Source: an uncultured Oscillospiraceae bacterium
GTDB taxonomy: Bacteria; Bacillota; Clostridia; Oscillospirales; Oscillospiraceae
Direction of reading: 5' to 3'
NCBI GenBank assembly: GCA_910577415.1
Contig: CAJTLK010000019.1
Coordinates: 1 to 26,810 of the forward strand
Length of the DNA stretch: 26,810 bases
The notes beneath the pieces were generated by a model. It worked only from the letters and a program-made list of their open reading frames with translations, made no database searches and had not been told where the DNA came from. This document shows positions 14,402 through 21,858 of the stretch, in pieces. Both the position numbers and the translations under genes were made by a program. Position 1 is the stretch's first letter. Every line of letters starts with the position of its first letter.

Positions 14402-15124
14402 TTACAGCACCTTGGACAGAAAATCCTTCAGCCGCGGGTCCTGGGGGTTAGAGAAAAATTCCGCGGGGGAATTCTGCTCTTTGATAACGCCCTCGTCCAT
14501 AAACAGCACTCTCGTCGCCACTTCCTTGGCAAAGCCCATCTCATGGGTGACGATCACCATGGTCATCCCATCCTCCGCCAGCTCGCGAATGAGGTCCAGG
14601 ACCTCTCCCACCATCTCAGGGTCCAATGCGGAGGTAGGCTCGTCAAAGAGCATTACGTCGGGATTCATAGCCAGGGCGCGGACAATGGCAATGCGCTGTT
14701 TTTGTCCGCCGGAGAGCATATTCGGATAGGTCTCCGCCTTATCCAAAAGGCCGATCCGGCTAAGCAGCCTCCTGGCGTTCTCCTCGGCCTCCGTTTTGGT
14801 CTGGAGCTTCAGTTGCACCGGGGCCAGGGTAATGTTGTCCAGCACCGTCAGGTGGGGAAACAGGTTGAAGTGCTGGAACACCATGCCCATCTTCTGGCGC
14901 ATAGAGTCGATATCCACATTGACGTCTGTCATATTGACGCCCTCAAACCAGATCTCCCCCTCTGTGGGGATCTCCAGCAGATTCAGGCAGCGAAGGAAGG
15001 TGCTCTTTCCAGAGCCGGAGGGACCGATAATGGCGATCTTCTCTCCCTGCTCGATGTGCTCTGTGATCCCCTTCAGGACCTGCAGGTCGCCGAATTGCTT
15101 TTTGATATTTTTAACTTCTATCAC
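14402..15124 (-). CDS. Polar amino acid ABC transporter, ATP-binding protein (GlnQ type)
   Basis: 240-residue ATPase with every ABC motif: Walker A GPSGSGKST, Q-loop FQHFNLF, signature LSGGQKQR, Walker B VMLFDEPTSALD and the switch His in VTHEM. It energises import by the permease and lipoprotein encoded just upstream. Start is GTG at 15124 (protein begins IEVKNIKKQFGD), overlapping the permease 3' end by 14 bases; the frame is open further up but that part is not conserved. It lies 35 bases before ddaH. The family imports polar amino acids such as Arg, His, Gln or cystine; the context suggests arginine or methylarginine. Confidence 0.93.
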   Translation of the reverse strand: MIEVKNIKKQFGDLQVLKGITEHIEQGEKIAIIGPSGSGKSTFLRCLNLLEIPTEGEIWFEGVNMTDVNVDIDSMRQKMGMVFQHFNLFPHLTVLDNITLAPVQLKLQTKTEAEENARRLLSRIGLLDKAETYPNMLSGGQKQRIAIVRALAMNPDVMLFDEPTSALDPEMVGEVLDLIRELAEDGMTMVIVTHEMGFAKEVATRVLFMDEGVIKEQNSPAEFFSNPQDPRLKDFLSKVL

Positions 15125-15839
15125 TTTTCGCCAACCTCTTTTCCCATTTTGACACACACACCGACAGGCCATACACCAGCAGAAAGTAAATAAGGGCCGT
15201 CATCAGCAGCGGAAAATAGGGCTGCATGGTGCGGCTGCGCACCAGATCGCTGGCCCGTGTCAGGTCTACCACCGCGATCAGGCCCACGATGGACGTCTCC
15301 TTGATGACGGCGATGGCCTCGTTGCACAGAGCGGGTAGGATATTCTTCAGCGCCTGGGGTAGGATGATGAGCCGCATAGTCGTCACCCGGTCCAGCCCCA
15401 GGGAACGGCCCGCCTCCATCTGTCCCCCGTCCACCGACTGGATGCCCGCCCGGATGACCTCCGAGACATAACCGCCGGAGTTCAGGCCAAAGGCGACGAT
15501 GGCCACAACAACGCTGTTTGTCACCCCCTGCATAATGATGAACGCCATGATCATCAACTGAATCGCCAGGGGTGTGCCCCGGATCACCGCCACATAGATG
15601 GCGATAAACTTGTCGATCACGGTGACCACCATGCTGCCAAAGGTCTTTTTCTTTCGGGGGTCCCGCTGGGCGGCGGCATAGCGGAACACCGCGGCCACCA
15701 CGCCAATAACGATGCCAATGGCCGCCGCGCCCAGGGTAATGATAATGGTGTTGCCAAATCCCTTTAAAAATATCTTCCAGCGGTTGTCCACCAGAAACGC
15801 CTTGCTGAACTGGGACGCAAAATTCTCAAAGAAACTCAT
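15111..15839 (-). CDS. Polar amino acid ABC transporter, permease (HisM/GlnP type)
   Basis: 242-residue inner-membrane permease with five or so hydrophobic helices and the EAA loop QMEAGRSLGLDRVTTMRLII followed by LPQ, where the ATPase docks. RGTPLAIQLMIMAF and NSGGYVSEVIRAGIQSV are family hallmarks. ATG at 15839 with GGGAGGAG. Only one permease is encoded, so the transporter is probably a homodimer. A hairpin sits between the binding-protein gene and this one, as is common in such operons. Confidence 0.93.
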   Translation of the reverse strand: MSFFENFASQFSKAFLVDNRWKIFLKGFGNTIIITLGAAAIGIVIGVVAAVFRYAAAQRDPRKKKTFGSMVVTVIDKFIAIYVAVIRGTPLAIQLMIMAFIIMQGVTNSVVVAIVAFGLNSGGYVSEVIRAGIQSVDGGQMEAGRSLGLDRVTTMRLIILPQALKNILPALCNEAIAVIKETSIVGLIAVVDLTRASDLVRSRTMQPYFPLLMTALIYFLLVYGLSVCVSKWEKRLAKSDRS

Positions 15840-15860
15840 TTTTCTCCTCCCGCGATAAGA

Positions 15861-15903
15861 GGCAGCAGGGCAGGACAGCTCTTACTCCATCCTTCCTGCT
15901 GCC
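15861..15903 (-). terminator. Intra-operon hairpin between binding protein and permease
   Basis: Perfect 9-bp stem GGCAGCAGG/CCTGCTGCC (15861-15869, 15895-15903) with a 25-base loop and no strong T run. It may protect the upstream mRNA or partly stop transcription, favouring the binding protein over the permease. Confidence 0.5.
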
Positions 15904-15921
15904 GCTTATTCATTTTGACGC

Positions 15922-16758
15922 TTACTGCTCCAGCAGAGAGGCAAGCTCCTTATGCTTGGCGATACTCTCCTCGATGGCGCCGCTCTCCACCATGGGCTTG
16001 AGGGCCTCATTGATGGCCTCCACCAGCTCGGTGTTGGTCTTCTTCACACCGATACCGTACTCCTCCTTGGTGGAGGAACCGTCGGCATACACCGCCTCAA
16101 AGCACTTCAGCCCCTTGTTCACCGCGCAGAAGTTCTGGGCCGGGAGGATGTCCAGCATCACCGCGTCTACGGTGCCCTGCTGAAGGGCCAGACAGCCCTC
16201 AGTCAGGTTTTTATACTGGACCACCTCGGCGCCGGTGCCCTTCAGGCAGCCGTCTTCCTTCTCGATCTCCCCGGAGACCAGCAGGTCGCCGGTGGTGCCC
16301 AGGTGGACGGCGGTCTTTTTGCCCGCCAGGTCCTCAATGGTCTTGACGGAGTCGTCCTCTTCCTTCACGATGATGTACTGGGCGGAGATGGTATAGGGGT
16401 CGGAAAAGGCCATTTGCTCCTTCCGCTCCTCCGTGATGGTCATGGCCGCCACCACAATGTCCGCCTTGCCATTGTCCAAATACTGGGGAAGGGTATCAAA
16501 GGCAGCGTTGATGATCTCCAGCTCCACGCCCCACTCGTCGGCCAAAGCCTGAGCCAGGTCGATGTCGGACCCCACCGGAGTGTCGGAATCGGCAATGTAC
16601 TCAAAAGGCGCCCAGGCCGCGTCGGTAGCCATGACCAGCTTGCCCGCCTTCTTGATGTCCTCCACGGTCTTGCCCTTGTTGCCGCCGCAGCCCGTCAGGG
16701 AGGCCGCCAGCAGTACCGTTGCGAGAGTTGCCGCAATGATCTTTTTCACGTTTTTCAT
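15922..16758 (-). CDS. Polar amino acid ABC transporter, substrate-binding lipoprotein
   Basis: 278-residue family 3 solute-binding protein. A lipoprotein signal peptide is clear: KNVKKIIAATLATVLLAAS with lipobox LTGC and lipidated Cys24. The mature part has the family start LVMATDAAWAPFEY, GSDIDLAQALADEWG, and ADIVVAAMTITEERKEQMAFS, which forms much of the ligand pocket. It would sit on the outer face of the membrane. ATG at 16758 with GAGGAG. The gap to argH is only 67 bases and I see no promoter or terminator in it, so it is probably co-transcribed with argGH. Ligand unknown; an arginine-like compound is inferred. Confidence 0.93.
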   Translation of the reverse strand: MKNVKKIIAATLATVLLAASLTGCGGNKGKTVEDIKKAGKLVMATDAAWAPFEYIADSDTPVGSDIDLAQALADEWGVELEIINAAFDTLPQYLDNGKADIVVAAMTITEERKEQMAFSDPYTISAQYIIVKEEDDSVKTIEDLAGKKTAVHLGTTGDLLVSGEIEKEDGCLKGTGAEVVQYKNLTEGCLALQQGTVDAVMLDILPAQNFCAVNKGLKCFEAVYADGSSTKEEYGIGVKKTNTELVEAINEALKPMVESGAIEESIAKHKELASLLEQ

Positions 16759-16825
16759 AGTGTTATCTCCTCACTGGATCAAAATTTGTTTTTTCTTGCC
16801 GCTTTCATCGAGGAAATGACCCTTC

Positions 16826-18211
16826 TCATCGTCGCGTGCGCTCCTCCACGAAGGACTCGATGGCTTTGATCTGCCGGGTGGTCTCGCTGACGGCAGGGCC
16901 GCCGTAGCTGGAGCGAAGGGCCATGCAGTTTTCCAGGTTGAGAGCTTCGTAGACGTCCTCCTCGAACAGGTCGGAAACGGTTTTCAGTTCTTCTATCGTA
17001 AGCTCCTCCAGGGTCTTGCCCTTGGCCGCGCAGTCGGCCACCAGCTTCCCGGTGACGGTATAGGCGTCCCGGAAGGGCAGTCCCTTCTTGGTCAGGTAAT
17101 CGGCGCAGTCGGTGGCGTTGATGAAGCCCCTTCCCGCCGCCTTGCGCATATTGTCGGTGCGGACGGTCATGGTATCGATCATGGCGGTAAACACCGGCAG
17201 ACACAGCTCCGCGGTATCAATGGCGTCAAAGACCGGCTCCTTATCCTCCTGCATGTCCTTGTTATAGGCCAGGGGCAAGCCCTTCATGGTGGTCAGCAGA
17301 CTCATCAGGTCTCCGTACACCCTTCCGGTCTTTCCCCTGACCAGCTCCGCCACATCGGGGTTTTTCTTTTGCGGCATGATGGAGCTGCCGGTGGCATAGG
17401 CGTCGTCCAATTCGATGAATTTGAATTCCCAGCTGCACCAGAGGACGATCTCCTCGGAAAACCGTGACAGATGCATCATCAGGATGGACAGCGCGCTCAT
17501 CAGCTCCAAGGCATAGTCCCGGTCAGAAACTCCGTCAAGAGAATTGCTCATGGGAGCGTCGAATTCCAGCGCCCTTGCCGTCTGCCGGCGGTCAATGGGA
17601 TAGGTGGTACCGGCCAACGCGCCGCTTCCCAAAGGGCATTCATTTAAGCGTTTGGCGCAGTCCTCCAACCTGGTAACGTCCCGGGAGAACATATTGGCAT
17701 ACGCCATCAGGTGCTGGGCAAAGGAAATGGGCTGGGCCCGCTGCAGGTGCGTGTATCCCGGCATGACGGCGGTCTGGTATTTCTTTGCCTGCTCACACAG
17801 TACGCTTTCCAGATGTAGAAGCTGGTCCACGATCACAGGAATGTGGCTTCGGACATACATCCGAAAGTCCAGGGCCACCTGGTCGTTTCGGGACCGTGCG
17901 GTGTGAAGGCGCTTTCCCGCATCGCCAATACGCTGGGTGAGAAGGGCCTCCACGTTCATGTGGATATCCTCGTTTTCGGCGGTAAACTCCACCTTTCCCG
18001 CCTCAACGTCCTCAAGAATGGATCGCAGTCCCTCCAAAATGGCGTCGACGTCCGGCTGGGAAATAATTCCGCGCGCACCCAACATTTTCGCATGGGCCAT
18101 GGAGCCAGTGATGTCTTCCCTATATAACCGCTGATCAAAGCTGATGGAGGCGTTCAGCTGATCCACCAGACTGTCGGTCTCTTTTTCAAAGCGTCCGCCC
18201 CAAAGTTTCAT
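16826..18211 (-). CDS. argH: Argininosuccinate lyase
   Basis: Splits argininosuccinate into arginine and fumarate, the last step of arginine synthesis; cytoplasmic homotetramer. The 461-residue length is standard. The superfamily signature GSSIMPQKKNPD (catalytic serine loop) is present, as are WGGRF at the start, HTARSRNDQVALD, and the TxxHxQ block GYTHLQRAQP. ATG at 18211 with a GGAG site. It is 80 bases after argG, and a weak 7-bp inverted repeat lies in the gap (18237-18261). Confidence 0.98.
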   Translation of the reverse strand: MKLWGGRFEKETDSLVDQLNASISFDQRLYREDITGSMAHAKMLGARGIISQPDVDAILEGLRSILEDVEAGKVEFTAENEDIHMNVEALLTQRIGDAGKRLHTARSRNDQVALDFRMYVRSHIPVIVDQLLHLESVLCEQAKKYQTAVMPGYTHLQRAQPISFAQHLMAYANMFSRDVTRLEDCAKRLNECPLGSGALAGTTYPIDRRQTARALEFDAPMSNSLDGVSDRDYALELMSALSILMMHLSRFSEEIVLWCSWEFKFIELDDAYATGSSIMPQKKNPDVAELVRGKTGRVYGDLMSLLTTMKGLPLAYNKDMQEDKEPVFDAIDTAELCLPVFTAMIDTMTVRTDNMRKAAGRGFINATDCADYLTKKGLPFRDAYTVTGKLVADCAAKGKTLEELTIEELKTVSDLFEEDVYEALNLENCMALRSSYGGPAVSETTRQIKAIESFVEERTRR

Positions 18212-18291
18212 AGTGGTGCTCTTTCTCCGCCAGACTGCGGCAAGGAAATCTTTTTTGCCGCCAGTATGCGGTATGTTTTTTGATCGCCGTT

Positions 18292-19518
18292 TTAGATCTT
18301 GCCCTGCTCCCGCAGCGCGAGAACAGTGTCGGGAAGGCCCCAGAGGTTGATAAAGCCGGTGGCGTCGGTCTGGTCATAGCTGCTCTCGTTGAAGGTGACC
18401 AGCTCCTCGGAGTACAAAGACTCGGTTGAGGTGATCGAGGCGGTAATAATGTTGCCCTTATAGAGCTTCAGCTTCACCGAGCCGGTGACGTGCTCCTGGG
18501 TCTTGTCCGCAAAGGCGGAGAGCGCCTCCCGCACCGGAGTGAACCACTTGCCGTTGTAGATAAGGTCGGCGAAGTCCACCGCCAGCTTGGTCTTCATGTG
18601 GGCGGTGTCCTTGTCCACGGTGATCATTTCCAGGCATTGATGGGCCTTATAAAGGATGGTGCCACCCGGCGTCTCGTAGACCCCCCGGTCCTTCATCCCC
18701 ACAAGGCGGTTTTCCACAATGTCCAGCAGACCGATGCCATTCTCGCCACCCAGCTTGTTCAGCTTGCGGATAATGTCGCTGCCCTTCATCTTCTCTTCGT
18801 CCACAGCCACAGGCACGCCCTTTACAAAGTCGATGGTCACGTAGGTGGGCTTATCGGGGGCGGAGATGGGAGAGACCCCCATTTCCAGGAAGCCAGGCTT
18901 TTCATACTGAGGCTCATTGGCGGGGTCCTCCAGGTCCATACCCTCGTGGCTCAGGTGCCACAGATTCTTGTCCTTGGAGTAGTTGGTCTCTCTGGATATC
19001 TTCAGCGGCACCTTGTGGGCCTCGGCGTAGTCGATCTCCTCATCCCGGCCCTTAATGTCCCACTCCCGCCAGGGGGCAATAATGGTCATATCGGGGGCGA
19101 AGCGCTTGATGGCCAGCTCAAAGCGCACCTGGTCGTTGCCCTTCCCGGTACAGCCGTGGGCAATGGCGTCGGCGCCCTCAGCCAGGGCGATCTCCACCAG
19201 CTTCTTGCCGATGATGGGCCGGGCAAAGGCGGTGCCCAAAAGATACTGCTCGTAGCTTGCCCCCATCTTCAGGGCGGGCCAGATCACGGTCTCCACCATC
19301 TCGTCGGTAAGGTCGGCAACAATGAGCTTGCTGGCGCCGGTTTTTAGTGCCTTTTCCTCCAGGCCGTCCAGTTCGTCATTCTGGCCCACATCACCGGCCA
19401 CGGCAATGATCTCAGGATCGTTGTAGTTTTCCTTCAGCCAGGGGATAATGATGGACGTATCCAGGCCGCCGGAATAGGCAAGCACGATCTTCTTAATATC
19501 CTTTTTTTCCTTTTTCAT
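18292..19518 (-). CDS. argG: Argininosuccinate synthase
   Basis: Joins citrulline and aspartate, using ATP, to form argininosuccinate. The 408-residue protein has the ATP-pyrophosphatase P-loop AYSGGLDTS near residue 14, AHGCTGKGNDQVRFE, the PWREWD block, and the C-terminal ESLYSEELVTF. ATG at 19518 with GGGAGGGG. It is the first gene of the argG-argH run and is driven by a strong promoter set inside an 11-bp inverted repeat. Its citrulline could come from ornithine carbamoyltransferase (not in the window) or from the DDAH at the far end of this same unit. Confidence 0.98.
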   Translation of the reverse strand: MKKEKKDIKKIVLAYSGGLDTSIIIPWLKENYNDPEIIAVAGDVGQNDELDGLEEKALKTGASKLIVADLTDEMVETVIWPALKMGASYEQYLLGTAFARPIIGKKLVEIALAEGADAIAHGCTGKGNDQVRFELAIKRFAPDMTIIAPWREWDIKGRDEEIDYAEAHKVPLKISRETNYSKDKNLWHLSHEGMDLEDPANEPQYEKPGFLEMGVSPISAPDKPTYVTIDFVKGVPVAVDEEKMKGSDIIRKLNKLGGENGIGLLDIVENRLVGMKDRGVYETPGGTILYKAHQCLEMITVDKDTAHMKTKLAVDFADLIYNGKWFTPVREALSAFADKTQEHVTGSVKLKLYKGNIITASITSTESLYSEELVTFNESSYDQTDATGFINLWGLPDTVLALREQGKI

Positions 19519-19549
19519 TTGGGACCCCTCCCTGCATTGTTTTGGGATG

Positions 19550-19582
19550 GCATATTATACGTCTGTAATGTATAATATGCAA
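19550..19582 (-). promoter_or_regulatory. argG promoter inside an inverted repeat (candidate ArgR operator)
   Basis: Minus strand: TTGCAT (19577-19582), 17 bases, TATAAT (19554-19559). The perfect inverted repeat GCATATTATAC/GTATAATATGC (19550-19560, 19570-19580) covers the -10 with one arm and most of the -35 with the other. The arm centres are 20 bases apart, as in tandem ARG boxes. Each arm is itself nearly palindromic and TGNAT-like, as ARG boxes are. ArgR binding is inference. Confidence 0.65.
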
Positions 19583-19808
19583 CTGTCATATTGCACAATT
19601 TTTTCTTTGCCGCACTTGTGTTTTATATGCTTGTGCGTTGTGTTTGCCCTTTTTACTCCTTTTTTCTTTGCCGGACCGTGTGATACACCAAAAACAGACA
19701 CGCGCCGTTTATGCACAATATTCATAAGGCTATCACTATTTAGGGGCGGGACGTGCGGCGGAGCTTTTGTCCGGCGTCAATAGCCTCGCTGAAAAAATGA
19801 TTTTTCCC
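19583..19808. other. AT-rich gap between argG and merR promoters
   Basis: Between the argG operator and the MerR promoter I find no convincing coding region, RNA or hairpin. It is richer in A and T than its surroundings. Confidence 0.5.
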
Positions 19809-19839
19809 TTGACCTTGGAGTCCCTTTATGGTTTATTAT
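19809..19839 (+). promoter_or_regulatory. MerR-type promoter with 19-base spacer
   Basis: TTGACC (19809-19814), a 19-base spacer TTGGAGTCCCTTTATGGTT, then TATTAT (19834-19839). The overlong spacer and the partial ACCTTGGAG...ATGGT symmetry are the mark of promoters twisted open by MerR proteins. The encoded MerR protein starts 24 bases downstream, so it probably controls itself. Confidence 0.8.
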
Positions 19840-19862
19840 GGATCCAGAAGGGAGCTGATACC

Positions 19863-20762
19863 ATGAACATCAAGCAGGCCCAGCAGTTCTCAGGCATATC
19901 TGCCGACAATATTCGCTTTTATGAAAAGCAGGGCTTACTTTGTCCTGCCCGCAACCCCGAAAATGATTACCGGGAATATAGTGAGAAAGATCTTCAGACC
20001 CTGAAGCTCATTCGGGTCCTGCGTATGCTGGATATGCCTCTGGAGCAAATAAAGGCGGTCCTCTTCGGAAGAATTACGCTCTCTCAGGCTGCCGGAGCGC
20101 AGAAGGAACGGTTGGAGGCACGCTCCCGTCAGCTTTTGGAGGCCATCCGTCTCTGCAGCGAACTTGTCACCCTTTCCGGCCTGGAGGAGGTGGACCCGGA
20201 CCGTCTGCTTCTTCAGGCAGACAGCTCCTCCCCAGAGGGATTTTTCCAGGGCTGGCTCCACGATTACCGGCGAACCGCTCTGGCGGAGCACGAAAAGCGG
20301 TTTACATTTTTGCCGGATGGGGCAGTGACCACTCCCCAGGAGTTCTCCGCCGCCCTTTTTCGGTATGCCGAGGAGCATGATCTGGAGCTTGTCGTCACTA
20401 AGGAGAGTATGTACCCGGAATTTACCATCGGCGGAATAGAATATACCGCCCAGCGGAATTACACCGCTGTCTGCGGCTGTCCGGTGGCCTCCATCGCCTG
20501 TGAGGTCATGCACCCTGAGGATCTTGAACCTACCGGCATTTCTCCTGTCCGCCGCCGGGTGCAAAAGCTGCTTCACCTACTATGGCTTCCCATTCTCTTT
20601 TTCCTATTTCTTCTGTTGACCCAGCGGGGTCAGCTGGGCGGCCTCTTTTCCTCCTGGGAGGGGTGGCTCCTGCTGGTTTCCCTTCTGGTATTGATAGGGG
20701 TCATGTCCTTCCGTGGGTGGCTGCTCTTCTATAATGAAAATGGCAAGACCGGCAAAAAGTAA
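19863..20762 (+). CDS. MerR-family regulator with C-terminal membrane segments
   Basis: 299-residue protein. N-terminal MerR winged helix (1-70): IKQAQQFSGISADNIRFYEKQGLL, then NDYREYSEKDLQTLKLIRVLRMLDMPLEQI, and a dimer coiled coil (about 75-105). The middle part (about 125-225) resembles no effector domain I know and has cysteines in VCGCP and IACEV. The C-terminus carries two strongly hydrophobic stretches (about 237-253 and 266-289) split by a short polar loop, with RRRVQK before the first. This predicts a membrane-bound regulator. ATG at 19863 with AAGGGAG, just after its own MerR-type promoter; the longer upstream frame crosses that promoter. Target and signal unknown. Confidence 0.85.
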   Translation: MNIKQAQQFSGISADNIRFYEKQGLLCPARNPENDYREYSEKDLQTLKLIRVLRMLDMPLEQIKAVLFGRITLSQAAGAQKERLEARSRQLLEAIRLCSELVTLSGLEEVDPDRLLLQADSSSPEGFFQGWLHDYRRTALAEHEKRFTFLPDGAVTTPQEFSAALFRYAEEHDLELVVTKESMYPEFTIGGIEYTAQRNYTAVCGCPVASIACEVMHPEDLEPTGISPVRRRVQKLLHLLWLPILFFLFLLLTQRGQLGGLFSSWEGWLLLVSLLVLIGVMSFRGWLLFYNENGKTGKK

Positions 20763-20805
20763 AAATTTGACCGGGCGCTTACCCTCCAAAAATGGTAAGG
20801 TAAAA

Positions 20806-20850
20806 GGGCGGCCTGTGGAAAACTCTTCCGCAGGCCGCCCAGATTTTATT
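20806..20850. terminator. Bidirectional terminator between merR and the GntR/FCD gene
   Basis: 10-bp GC-rich stem (20806-20815 with 20831-20840), extended by GGAA/TTCC inside, followed by ATTTTATT on the plus strand; TTTT follows the stem on the minus strand. Confidence 0.88.
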
Positions 20851-20892
20851 ATACCGTTATAAGCTCCCTTCCGTCCCTGCTTCCCGCACCGC

Positions 20893-21588
20893 TCAAAGCT
20901 GGAGCAAAGGCGCGCCGGCCACCCCGGAGGTAAAGGTGGACTTATACAAATAAGTGCAGGCTTCCTCCCCCTGCCCCGCGATCACGCACTGCATCATCCG
21001 CAAGTGGGACTCGTGCATGGGGACAAAGCCGGAGACGTCCGTGCCGGGGGTATTGATGCAGAGATAAAACAAACGGCACTCGGAGATCAAAAAAGGCAGC
21101 AGCGCGTTTTTGGCATAAGAGTTTCGGGCATAGGCGGCCACGCTGAGATGAAACTGCAGGTCGGACCGCACCACCAAAAGATAATCCTGTGTCTGATACG
21201 CCCGGTCATATTCCTCCATCAATTTCCGCAAATGCTGGCGCTCGTGGGGAAAGGCGTTTTGTGCCGTCTTTTTGATGATTAGCCCCTCAATGGCACAGCG
21301 GACCTCTCGCTCCAGCTGGACGTCCTCTGAACGGAGGTTGGAAATGCGGACCCCGGAACGTGGGAAGGATTGCAGCATATTAATCGACTCCAGCCGCTTG
21401 ATCGCCTCACGGATGGGCGTCCGGCCAATGCCCGTCATTTCAATAAAGGCGTTTTCTGAATAGATCTCACCCGGCGTAAGCTGCAGAGTGATGATCATCT
21501 CCACAATAATGTCGTAAGCCCTTTCGCTCAAGTGCGTGTAGGTCCGCTCACCGTAATACGTCAACGTTTGGCTCAACAGGGAGTCCAT
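20893..21588 (-). CDS. GntR-family regulator, FCD subfamily
   Basis: 231-residue regulator with an N-terminal winged helix (about 18-85: YDIIVEMIITLQLTPGEIYS, FIEMTGIGRTPIREAIKRLE, then SFPRSGVRIS) and an FCD domain with the metal-type residues DLQFHLSVA and MHESHLRMM. The last metal His helix is altered: CTYLYKSTF where a histidine is expected. ATG at 21588 with AGGAGG; the frame is open a little further. It is divergent from the cysteine desulfidase gene and probably controls that operon through the palindrome at 21818-21838. The likely ligand is an amino or organic acid. Confidence 0.9.
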   Translation of the reverse strand: MDSLLSQTLTYYGERTYTHLSERAYDIIVEMIITLQLTPGEIYSENAFIEMTGIGRTPIREAIKRLESINMLQSFPRSGVRISNLRSEDVQLEREVRCAIEGLIIKKTAQNAFPHERQHLRKLMEEYDRAYQTQDYLLVVRSDLQFHLSVAAYARNSYAKNALLPFLISECRLFYLCINTPGTDVSGFVPMHESHLRMMQCVIAGQGEEACTYLYKSTFTSGVAGAPLLQL

Positions 21589-21686
21589 TTCCCCACCTCC
21601 TGCTCCAATGGCCCTGTCCCACCAGGGCAGCTTCAACTGGCAGGGACAAGCATAGCTTGTCTTTGTCGACGGAAGCCAGTGGTTTT

Positions 21687-21715
21687 ATTGTATAAACTTT
21701 CAGGGGCATTGTCAA
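21687..21715 (-). promoter_or_regulatory. Promoter of the GntR/FCD regulator
   Basis: Minus strand: perfect TTGACA (21710-21715), 17 bases, TACAAT (21687-21692). The leader is about 90 bases. Confidence 0.75.
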
Positions 21716-21805
21716 ACGCTTTTCCCGGATTCGGGGGTATCCGCCAAAAACTATCCGCCATTTTTGTGTGATATGTACAAAAAATCTGAGGTGCAAAAAT
21801 TTCAT

Positions 21806-21834
21806 TTGACATTTTTGTGATATATTAGTAATAT
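21806..21834 (+). promoter_or_regulatory. Promoter of the cysteine desulfidase/liv/dha region
   Basis: Perfect TTGACA (21806-21811), 17 bases, TAATAT (21829-21834), 25 bases before the ATG. Confidence 0.82.
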
Positions 21835-21838
21835 ATCA
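21818..21838. promoter_or_regulatory. 21-bp perfect palindrome over the -10 (operator)
   Basis: TGATATATTA (21818-21827), centre G, then its exact complement TAATATATCA (21829-21838). It covers the spacer end and -10, an ideal repressor site. The divergent GntR/FCD protein is the likely binder. A second imperfect inverted repeat (TTTTTGT...ACAAAAA, 21761-21783) lies upstream. Confidence 0.75.
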
Positions 21839-21858
21839 ATATGAGGAGGGATTTTTTC

